NCBI GenBank assembly: GCA_963835465.1
Contig: CAWIFR010000005.1
Location: forward strand, 186,001-250,000
Origin: Bog-756 sp963835465
GTDB taxonomy: Bacteria > Actinomycetota > Acidimicrobiia > Acidimicrobiales > RAAP-2
Length of the DNA stretch: 64,000 bases
Direction of reading: 5' to 3'
A program made the position numbers and the translations under genes. Positions 54,735 to 64,000 of the stretch are shown piece by piece (position 1 is the stretch's first letter; every line of letters begins with the position of its first letter). Below the pieces are notes generated by a model. It was not told the DNA's origin. It was given only the letters and a program-made list of their open reading frames with translations, and searched no databases.

Positions 54735-55385
54735 TCAAGCCTGGTCAGCAGCCCGCCTACCTCCCTCGGCCATCTCCTTCGGGGTCCCCACCGCGCGGGC
54801 GGCGACCAGTGATCCCAAGAGGCTCCGATACGAGTCCATGGAGGGCACCTTGGCTCCGATGAGCTTGGCCCGGTCGTCCCAACGGCGGAGCTCCACCGCC
54901 TGGGCGAAGCCGGGATGGTCCTCGAACCGACGACATTCCTCGGCATCGAGAAGACCGCCCTGGGCCTCGAGGGTCAGTGCTGACTGAGCCGAGAGCCGCG
55001 AGCGGTACTCAGGCTCGACCGTGCACCGCCAACGCTTGGCCTGGACGTGGAGGGCCACGGGAAGGGCCACCTCGGGACCCAGGGTGGCGGCCACGAGGCG
55101 GGCACCTATCGCCTCGTGATGGTCGTCGTCGCCCTCATCCGGGTGACTGCGGTCCACTTCCTCCTCGGTGGCCAAAAGGTGCCCCACATCGTGCAGGAGT
55201 GCCGCGGCGACGAGGGCATCAGTGGCGCCGTCCGCCCGAGCCAGACCGGCGGTTTGGAGCGAATGCGACAGGACCGTCACGTCTTCGCCATAGGAGCGGT
55301 CTGCGCAGGCTTCGTAGAGCCCGATCAGGTCGGCTGCCCAATTCCGGCGCCTGACCTCCCGTGGGGTGAGAGCGGTGAGTCTCAC
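54735..55385 (-). CDS. HD-domain protein of the PhnZ-like (diiron oxygenase) group
   Basis: This gene encodes 216 residues. The HD metal motif is present as VLSHSLQTAGLA and ALLHDVGHLL, with a later HHEAIGARLVA. The part that marks the subgroup is LPVALHVQAKRWRCTVEPEY, SRLSAQSALTLEAQGGLLDA and VELRRWDDRAKLIG, closely matching the HDIG proteins of phosphonate-degradation operons, whose prototype PhnZ is a mixed-valence diiron oxygenase that cleaves a hydroxyphosphonate. No PhnY-like or other phosphonate gene lies nearby, so the substrate may differ. An ordinary HD hydrolase is less likely. Confidence 0.78.
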   Translation of the reverse strand: MRLTALTPREVRRRNWAADLIGLYEACADRSYGEDVTVLSHSLQTAGLARADGATDALVAAALLHDVGHLLATEEEVDRSHPDEGDDDHHEAIGARLVAATLGPEVALPVALHVQAKRWRCTVEPEYRSRLSAQSALTLEAQGGLLDAEECRRFEDHPGFAQAVELRRWDDRAKLIGAKVPSMDSYRSLLGSLVAARAVGTPKEMAEGGRRAADQA

Positions 55386-55481
55386 CGTTGTCCATCACCA
55401 TTCGGCGTCACTCCCCCAGGATGGTTGGTTGTCAACGACGCCGGCGCGGATCTGGATCGGTCATCTGTCCCGCCCGGCAGA

Positions 55482-55970
55482 TCAGCCCGTTCCGCACTGA
55501 GCCGTGTCATACGCCTCGATGACAGTGGCGGCCCGTTGAAACGATGCTCCGCTCGTCACCGCCTGTTCGCCCTTTTCGAACTGAGCAATGCTGGTCGAGT
55601 TCTTCAGGACTTTGAGCAGGGCCGGAACCACCGTGATGCTCTCGTGAGCGGCGGCCTTCACATTCGCCGGAGCAGAGGAGAGGGCAGCGGTGTACTCCTT
55701 GACCAACTTGCTCGACTTGTTCTCAGCAGCAAGGAGGTTCTTCTGAGCCACCTTCCAGTTGCCGGCGATCAGCGCCTTTGTGGCTGCCTTCTCATTCGCC
55801 GAATCGGCAACCGACAGCGAAGCCTTTTCCAGTTTGCAGAAGGCACTGTTCGGGTTGGAGCCTTTGGTTCCTCCGGAGGAGGCGGCAAGCGCCGGCGCGG
55901 TCGGCACGGCGAGAACTCCGACTGCAGTCAAAGCCATAACCATCCCGCCCAGTGATCGATGGAGCTTCAT
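55482..55970 (-). CDS. Secreted protein of unknown function
   Basis: This gene encodes 162 residues. KLHRSLGGMVMALTAVGVLA followed by VPTAPALAASSG is a clear signal peptide with an Ala-Leu-Ala cleavage site. The mature protein is Lys/Ala-rich and helical (CKLEKASLSVADSANEKAAT, AAENKSSKLVKEYTAALSSA) with two cysteines, one near each end, which could form a disulfide. ATG 55970 is chosen because it begins the signal peptide. A longer upstream frame has no protein character. No family is recognised. A surface or wall-associated role is possible. Confidence 0.7.
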   Translation of the reverse strand: MKLHRSLGGMVMALTAVGVLAVPTAPALAASSGGTKGSNPNSAFCKLEKASLSVADSANEKAATKALIAGNWKVAQKNLLAAENKSSKLVKEYTAALSSAPANVKAAAHESITVVPALLKVLKNSTSIAQFEKGEQAVTSGASFQRAATVIEAYDTAQCGTG

Positions 55971-56166
55971 CTTCCAAGTCTCCTCAATGGGGCTTCGTAG
56001 CCGGTTGCGTCGGGAATCCAGGAGGCCGGGTCCAAATCTGCAAGCGACCGGGCATCGCGGACCTTTTGTGGCCCCGAAGCCATTCTTTCTCACCACTGGC
56101 GCCTGATGAAAATCGCCTGTCAACGCGGACATGGAATTCTCGGAGTTCCAGGAGTGGAGTCGGGCT

Positions 56167-56243
56167 TGGTGGGGCTAGCTGGAATCGAACCAGCGACCTC
56201 AGCATTATCAGTGCTGCGCTCTAACCGACTGAGCTATAGCCCC
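56167..56243 (-). tRNA. tRNA-Ile (GAU)
   Basis: On the minus strand GGGGCTA...TAGCCCC forms the acceptor stem, with discriminator A and an encoded CCA (56167-56169). The D arm contains AGCTCAGTCGGTTAGAGC, the anticodon loop CTGATAA gives GAU, and the T arm is GCTGGTTCGATTCCAGC. All stems pair. It lies downstream of gyrA, a common place for tRNA-Ile in actinobacteria. Confidence 0.97.
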
Positions 56244-56321
56244 TTGATCCGGTGGATGACGCTACACCACGACCCGACCCGGTCGGCAAGGCCCTCCAGC
56301 CGAGTCCCATTTCCGCACGAT

Positions 56322-58805
<2,484 letters not shown>

Positions 58806-58884
58806 GCGGTGTCCTTCTCCGTGTCATTGGATCACTGGTCTCATCCCCGGGCCCGCGCTCCAGCGACCAGACCCGAGGGCTCCC

Positions 58885-60835
58885 TCAGATATCGAGGAAG
58901 CGCACGTCCTTGGCGTTGGTCTGGATGAAATGGCGCCGGAGGTCCACGTCCTCGCCCATCAGCACCGAGCAAACCTCGTCAGCCACGGCCGCCTGCTCCA
59001 CCGCCACCTGGAGCAGCGAACGCCGGCCGGGGTCCATCGTCGTGTCGCGCAGCTCACCGAAGTCCATCTCTCCAAGACCCTTCAGACGCTGGAAGTCGTT
59101 CTTGTGGTCAGGCTTCTCGGCCAGGAAGGCGGCCTTGGCTGCGTCGTCCTTCAGATAGATCTTCTCCTTGCCGACCAGCGTGGAGTACAGCGGAGGCTGG
59201 GCCACATAGACGAAGCCCCCTTCGACCAAGGGCTTCATCTGACGGAAGAAGAAGGTGAGCAACAAGGTCCGGATGTGCGACCCGTCGACGTCGGCGTCGG
59301 CCAGAATGATGATCTTGTGGTACCGGGCCTTCGTGACATCGAAGTCCTCCGCCAAGCCGGCACCGATGGCCGCAATCAGCGCCTGGATCTCCGTATTCTT
59401 CGAGCATCTTGTCGATGCGGGCCCGCTCTACGTTCAGGATCTTGCCCCGGATGGGCAGGATGGCCTGGGTCTTGGGATTCCGGGCGTCCTTGGCCGAGCC
59501 GCCGGCCGAGTTCCCCTCCACGATGAAGAGTTCGCTCTCCCGAGGGTCTCGTGACGAGCAGTCGACCAACTTGCCGGGCAGGCCGGCACCGTCCAGCGAG
59601 GACTTCCGGCGGGTCAGATCGCGGGCCGACTGGGCGGCCACCCTGGCTCGGGCGGCAGACATGCTCTTCTGGATGATCTGGCCGGCTTCGCGGGGGTTCT
59701 CCTCAAACCACTCAGCCAGCTTCTCGTTGGTGGCACGCTCCACCAGTGAGCGCACCGGGACGTTCCCGAGCTTGGCCTTGGTCTGCCCCTCGAATTGGGG
59801 ATCCTGCAGGCGGACCGAGATGATGGCGGTGAGACCCTCACGAATGTCCTCACCCCGCAGGTTCTCGTCCTTCTCCTTCAAGGTGCCCTTGGCCTTGGCG
59901 TATTTGTTGGCCACGTTGGTGAGGGACTTCTTGAAGCCCTCCTCGTGCATGCCGCCATCGATGGTGGAGATGCCGTTGGCGAACGAATGGATGCTCTCGT
60001 AGAAGCCGGTGTTCCACTGGAGCGCCAGCTCCACCTCCATCGTCTCTTCCTTCTGCTCAAGCGAGCTCACCTTGCGGAAGAGAGCCTCCTTGGAAGCGTT
60101 CAGATGACGAACGAAGTCGACGATGCCGTCCTTGTACTTGAAGACCTGGGAGACCTTGCCGTCAGGTCGCTCGTCGACGAAGCGGATCTCCAGGCCCTTG
60201 TTGAGGAACGCCATCACCTGCAGGCGCTCCATGACTGTCTGGGCCCTGAATTCGACCTCCTCAAAGATCGTGGCGTCCGGCCAGAAGGTGACCGTGGTAC
60301 CGGTGCGGCCCCGGGGCGAGCGTCCGGTGACCTCCAGCTTTCCGACGGGTTTGCCACCGTCTTTGAACTCGATGACGTGGTGGTCGCCGTCCCGGTCGAT
60401 CTCCAGCACCAGCCGGGTGGCCAGGGCGTTCACCACAGAAGAGCCCACGCCGTGGAGACCGCCCGACACTTTGTAGCCCCCACCCTCGCCGAACTTGCCG
60501 CCGGCGTGGAGCACGGTGTACACCACCTCGGCCGCCGACTTTCCCTTGTGCTCCTTCATGGCCCCGGTGGGAATGCCCCGCCCGTTGTCGGCCACCCGGA
60601 CGCCGCCGTCGGCCAGCAGGGTCACGTCGATCTGCGTGCAGTACCCGGCCATCGCTTCGTCGACCGCGTTGTCGACAATCTCCCACACCAGATGATGCAA
60701 ACCGGTGGGCCCGGTCGACCCGATGTACATCCCCGGACGCTTCCGGACCGGCTCCAGACCCTCCAGTACGGTGATGTCCTCGGCGTTGTAGGTGGCCTTT
60801 TTTTCGCTACCTCCGCCCTCATTTTTCAGCGCCAC
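58885..60835 (-). CDS. gyrB: DNA gyrase subunit B (one frameshift)
   Basis: This gene encodes 649 residues of the ATPase subunit of gyrase once the frame is corrected. The GHKL domain carries VWEIVDNAVDEAMAGY, VADNGRGIPTGAMKEHKG and SGGLHGVGSSVVNAL. The TOPRIM domain carries ELFIVEGNSAGGSAKDAR and ILADADVDGSHIRTLLL with the metal-binding Asp residues. The frame breaks at 59401: removing one G from CTCGAAG gives MLKNTEIQALIAAIGAG, the expected sequence. GTG 60835 with GGAAAGG upstream is the best start, since no in-frame ATG precedes the conserved NAEDITVLEGLEPVRKRP. Because gyrB is essential, the shift must be an error. Confidence 0.97.
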
Positions 60836-61004
60836 GGGCGCGCCCTTTCCAACATCGAGTGACTGGTCGGGAACCAGCAGGACTTGCTTACCGGCGAGGC
60901 GCAGAGGGCGCTCCGGAGACGGCGGCAATCCCCCGATTCCAAGGTCCCAGTGTAGCTCTCAGGTGTGACCCATCTGACCGATGGTCGGTGTGGAAGGACG
61001 CCGG

Positions 61005-61322
61005 TTAGCGCTGGACTCGGACCTCCACCCGTCCGGGACGTGCCTCGCCGGTCTCCTCGACCACCCGATCGAGGAGCACGTCCCCCATCCTCCGCACCTG
61101 GGTCGCCCAGGCTGGGTGATCCACACTCACGACCAGGGAGTCCTTGTCCAACCGAATCGGTCGCACGTGCTCGGCCATCCCCTCCCCCACGATCTCGGAC
61201 CAGTGGGCAAACAGCCGTCCGAGTCCCTTTGAATCCCTCATGCCCAGCCGCCTCGAGACAGCGTCCAGCGAGGCATCCAGTGATCGGGGTCCCGAGTCCC
61301 CCCGCCCCCCTGGGCCTGGCAC
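61005..61322 (-). CDS. DUF721 (DciA-like) protein
   Basis: This gene encodes 105 residues. LFAHWSEIVGEGMAEHVRPI, DSLVVSVDHPAWATQVRRM and DVLLDRVVEETG follow the DUF721 pattern, whose founding member DciA is the replicative-helicase operator in bacteria without DnaC or DnaI. GTG 61322 overlaps the recF stop as TAGTG. The dnaN-recF-DUF721-gyrB order is typical of actinobacteria. A role in loading or guiding DnaB at the nearby origin is a family-based inference. Confidence 0.88.
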   Translation of the reverse strand: MPGPGGRGDSGPRSLDASLDAVSRRLGMRDSKGLGRLFAHWSEIVGEGMAEHVRPIRLDKDSLVVSVDHPAWATQVRRMGDVLLDRVVEETGEARPGRVEVRVQR

Positions 61323-62437
61323 TACCCTTCCTCCCGGTCCAAGGGCGGAGAGGGCAAGACCGGTTGAGCGTGACCACCCGCCTCGACTGCGTAGACCCGG
61401 GCTGGGGCCACCTCTTCAGGAGCAGGTAGGGCGGTGGTCAGGAGCGCCTGTCCCGCGGGAAGTCCGGCCAGGAGCGCCTGGGAGCGGAACGGGTCTAGCT
61501 CGGAGAACACGTCGTCGAGGAGGAGCACCGGGGCCGAGCCGAGGCGTTCAGTGGCCAGTTGGTGGGCGGCCAACTGCAAGGCCAGGGCCAGCGACCGCTG
61601 TTCACCCTGGGATGCATGGGTGCGGCTTGGGAGTCCCTGTACGGTCAACTCGAGCTCGTCCCGATGGGGGCCGATCGAGGAGATCCCGCGTTCCAGGTCC
61701 TTACTCCGACTGTCGGCCAGGGCCTCAACGAGCCTCCCGGACCACGACCGCACGTAGACCAGGCCCACATCGGTATGGATTCCGGCCAATCTCGAGTAGT
61801 GGGCTTCGGCGACCGGTCCGAGCTCCACCACCAGTTGCTCACGGGCCTCCACCAGGGCCGTTCCCGCCACATCGAGCCGGCTGTCCCAGACGTCGAGGGT
61901 GTCGGCCACTTCAGGCGTCAAACGGCGACCCGAGTTCCGCAGTAGTGCCGCCCGCTGACGCAGTATCTTCTCCACGTCTTCGACGTTTCGGGCTGCCTTC
62001 GGGTCCACCACGGAGAGGGTCTCGTCGAGGAAGTGACGGCGCTCGGCTGGGCCCGCCCGCACCACGCCGATGTCTTCGGGTGAGAACACCGTGGTCCGTA
62101 GGGCCTGATGCAGATCGCCGCGCCGACGGACGTTCTGCCGGTTGACCATGGTCCGGGATCGCCCCGAGGCCAGCACCTCGGCCTCGATCGTGACGGCACG
62201 GCCTTCCACCAGGGTTTCGGCACGCAGGATGGCTCGTTCCGCACCCCTCCGGACCATCGCCTCCCGAGGCGATCCCCGGAAGGACTGGAGGGAGGACAGA
62301 TATCCCACCGCCTCCAGCACGCTGGTCTTGCCGGCCCCGTTTCGTCCGGTGATGACCGTGGTGCCGGTCGGGTCCGGCTCGATCGAGAGATGCTCGATGT
62401 TCCTGAAGTCGGTGATGGCCAGGGAGACGAGGAGCAC
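61322..62437 (-). CDS. recF: DNA replication and repair protein RecF
   Basis: This gene encodes 371 residues of an SMC-like ATPase that helps load RecA at gapped DNA. Walker A GRNGAGKT is at 31-38, after LAITDFRNIEHLSIEPDP. FSPEDIGVVRAGPAERRHFL is the RecF-specific block. The ABC-type signature SQGEQRSLALAL and Walker B VLLLDDVFSELDPFR are intact. ATG 62437 lies 25 bases after dnaN. The stop overlaps DUF721 by one base. Confidence 0.97.
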   Translation of the reverse strand: MLLVSLAITDFRNIEHLSIEPDPTGTTVITGRNGAGKTSVLEAVGYLSSLQSFRGSPREAMVRRGAERAILRAETLVEGRAVTIEAEVLASGRSRTMVNRQNVRRRGDLHQALRTTVFSPEDIGVVRAGPAERRHFLDETLSVVDPKAARNVEDVEKILRQRAALLRNSGRRLTPEVADTLDVWDSRLDVAGTALVEAREQLVVELGPVAEAHYSRLAGIHTDVGLVYVRSWSGRLVEALADSRSKDLERGISSIGPHRDELELTVQGLPSRTHASQGEQRSLALALQLAAHQLATERLGSAPVLLLDDVFSELDPFRSQALLAGLPAGQALLTTALPAPEEVAPARVYAVEAGGHAQPVLPSPPLDREEG

Positions 62438-62462
62438 GACGTAATGATGGCCGACTTGGGGG

Positions 62463-63618
62463 TCAGGACACCCGAACGGGCATCAAGAGATACCGGAAGT
62501 TGGTCTCCTCCGCCGCCCGGACGGTGGCCGGCTTGGTTGCGTCCACTGTCTCGAGCAACACCTCGTCCCCGGTCACCGCCTCCACACCGTCGATCAAGTA
62601 CGTGGGATTGAAGGCAATGGTGAGCTCGGTTCCGTCGAAATCGGCGTCCACCGTCTCGCTGGCGTCGCCCACCTCCTGGGACACCACCGTGAGGTCGACA
62701 CCCCCCGATCGCATGGACAACCGCACCGGGGTGGTGTTGTCCCTGACCAGCAGCCTCACACGACGCAAAGCGTCAAGAAGCGAGTCCTTGCCCACGTGGA
62801 GCCGGTTGGGGTATTCGGCCGGGATCAGCTGGCGATAGTCGGGATAGCTACCGTCCAGCAGTCGGGTACTCACCTTTACTCCCCCAGCGGTGAAGGTGAC
62901 GTCATGGTCACCCACCGAGAGCCCAACGGTGGGGCCTTGGCCCGCTCCATCCTGATCATCGGTGGCCGCGGATGCAGCCTCCTTGGCCGTCGACCCGAGC
63001 AGCGACAGCTTCTGGAGCTCAGCCAAGGCTCGGGCGGGAACGAGAATTTCGAGCGTCGTCGGTCAGGGCGTCGCTGCCATCGATATCCCGCATCGCCAGG
63101 CGATAGGAGTCGGTGGCCACCAGCCGCACACCGCTGCCCTCTGCGGCGATGAGCACGCCCGTGAGCAGCGGTCGTGCGTCATCGCTGGAGGCGGCCCGAA
63201 CCACTTGGCGCAGGGCTCCGGCCAGGCTGCTGGCTGGCAGAAAGGTGGCCGGTTGCGGTGGCTCAGGCAGCGACGGGAAGTCATCGACGGCGAAGGTGCG
63301 CAGGCTGAACCTTGATCGGGCGGCACCGATCTCGATCTTGTCGCCTTCCGACTCAATGGTGACTGCGCCAGGCTCCAAAGACCGAACGATGTCGGCTAGC
63401 AGACGGGCCGGAGCCACACAGACCCCGTCGGTGATTCCGATGGCCTCGGTGGACGCGTGCACCGTGAGATCCAAATCGGTACCCACCACCGCCAGGTGGT
63501 TCCCGGTGGCCTCGATCCGGACTCCGCTCAGGGCCATGGCCGATGTGCGGGCACTCACCGCGCGGCCTGCAGTGGTGAGCACTTCCACCAGGGAGTCGCG
63601 CTCGCATCGAAACTTCAC
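62463..63618 (-). CDS. dnaN: DNA polymerase III sliding clamp (one frameshift)
   Basis: This gene encodes 384 residues of the beta clamp after correction. It begins KFRCERDSLVEVLTTAGRAV and has LSGVRIEATGNHLAVVGTDL, VRLVATDSYRLAMRDI, and ends FRYLLMPVRVS, the usual clamp C-terminus. The frame breaks at 63050, where removing one G from GCTCGAAATT gives DDAQILVPARALAELQKL. GTG 63618 is preceded by AAGGA, and TATAAA (63643-63648 on the minus strand) is a plausible -10. One base error in an essential gene is the only reasonable reading. Confidence 0.97.
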
Positions 63619-63937
63619 CAGGGAGTCCTTTCTCGCTTTTGCTTTATAGATCTAATTAGGTAGTGATGGTAATAAGCCCTGTGGATTGGGGATGAAGGAC
63701 TGTAATCCCTGTTCAGAAGGGATTTATTCATCCCCGCTCTGTCCACTGTTTCCTGGGCGAGGGTACCGGAGGATGTGGAGGGGGTGTCGTGTTATGGACA
63801 AGTTCACTTGGGTTCACAGAATTACCCCAGTTTCGACCATAGATATCCACAGATAGTGCACAACCTCTGGAAACAACAGACAGTCAAAGGCAGGCCACTT
63901 GTCTTTGATCGAGAGGTCGATCCGCTCCCCCACCCGG
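63619..63937. other. oriC: Probable chromosomal origin region (oriC) between dnaA and dnaN
   Basis: This 319-base spacer between dnaA and dnaN is where actinobacteria keep oriC. It holds several DnaA-box-like nonamers: ATATCCACA (63843-63851) and, on the minus strand, TTGTCCATA (63793-63801), each one mismatch from TTATCCACA or TTGTCCACA. Weaker ones are TGTGGATTG (63680-63688), CTGTCCACT (63739-63747) and AGTGCACAA (63855-63863). An AT-rich stretch (about 63630-63675) next to dnaN could be the unwinding element. A nested inverted repeat lies at 63688-63735. The dnaN promoter also lies here. Confidence 0.75.
63688..63735. repeat. Nested inverted repeat in the origin region
   Basis: The outer arms GGGGATGAA (63688-63696) and TTCATCCCC (63727-63735) pair over nine bases. 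The inner arms AATCCCT (63704-63710) and AGGGATT (63718-63724) pair over seven with a seven-base loop. The element could be a cruciform, a binding site or a terminator. Confidence 0.6.
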
Positions 63938-64000
63938 TTACGCGCCACTCTTGATCCGAACGATGAGATCGGTGACTTGGTTGTAGATCTGGTGCCGTTC
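63938..64000 (-). CDS. dnaA: Chromosomal replication initiator DnaA, last 20 residues
   Basis: The final 20 codons of a minus-strand gene end at TAA 63938. They read ERHQIYNQVTDLIVRIKSGA. The sequence H-x-I-Y-x-Q-V-x-x-L-x-x-R-I-K is the C-terminal helix of the DnaA DNA-binding domain in actinobacteria. Position upstream of dnaN and the origin-like spacer confirms it. The rest of the gene lies beyond the window edge. Confidence 0.85.
   Translation of the reverse strand, partial: ERHQIYNQVTDLIVRIKSGA

Noticed and set aside
59380..59410. Programmed frameshift or split gene in gyrB
   Set aside because: No slippery heptamer or downstream structure is seen, and deletion of one base restores the exact expected sequence. 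The same error context occurs in dnaN.

Overview
This is a high-GC actinobacterial chromosome segment that ends on its right at the replication origin. Reading leftwards from the right edge on the minus strand are the last 20 codons of dnaA, an origin-like spacer, dnaN, recF, a DUF721/DciA-type gene, gyrB, gyrA and tRNA-Ile(GAU). Together with an F420-type LLM oxidoreductase, two WS/DGAT acyltransferases, an LCP (LytR-CpsA-Psr) protein and a RodZ-like protein, this fits an actinobacterium, possibly of the Acidimicrobiia. The class is an inference and needs a marker-gene tree.

Layout. 1-4.7 kb: a catabolic-looking cluster (two amidohydrolase_2 genes, an acetoacetate-decarboxylase-like gene, a SnoaL-like gene, a divergent TetR regulator) whose reading frames carry many indels. 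4.7-12.1 kb: alpha/beta hydrolase, SRPBCC protein, two overlapping WS/DGAT genes, a nitroreductase, a membrane protein, an SGNH hydrolase and a remnant of a cyclic-nucleotide-binding domain. 12.2-18.0 kb: an oligopeptide-type ABC importer in which the second permease and both ATPases form one 1061-residue protein. 18.1-20.4 kb: a sulfatase. 20.5-22.8 kb: a cytochrome b6-like membrane redox cluster with no Rieske or cytochrome c gene nearby. 22.9-27.7 kb: DinB-like protein, TetR, a beta-propeller-like protein and an MFS exporter fused to a MarR-like domain. 27.9-30.7 kb: a polar amino-acid ABC importer. 31.3-37.2 kb: permease, choline-kinase-like and dimethylglycine-dehydrogenase-like genes. 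37.4-45.5 kb: Baeyer-Villiger-type monooxygenase, LCP protein, a TetR/MFS pair with two matching operators, pirin and a RodZ-like protein. 45.5-55.9 kb: CtaG-like protein, a large membrane protein, beta-carbonic anhydrase, DUF427 protein, F420-type oxidoreductase pair, a PAS-GGDEF protein, an atypical crotonase, a PhnZ-like HD protein and a secreted protein. 56.2-64 kb: the origin-proximal replication block.

How it fits together. Very short stop/start overlaps (GTGA, ATGA) mark likely operons: TetR/hydrolase, the WS/DGAT pair, the two peptide permeases, the cytochrome b cluster, the amino-acid importer, the F420 pair and recF/DUF721. The importers, the methylated-amine-type module and the acyltransferases suggest heterotrophic growth on peptides, amino acids and lipids.

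Sequence quality matters here. gyrB and dnaN each carry one extra base in the same context, and several other genes are broken at homopolymers. Most broken genes in this window are therefore probably intact in the organism and hit by residual assembly indels. I give whole-gene coordinates for them and state where the frame breaks.
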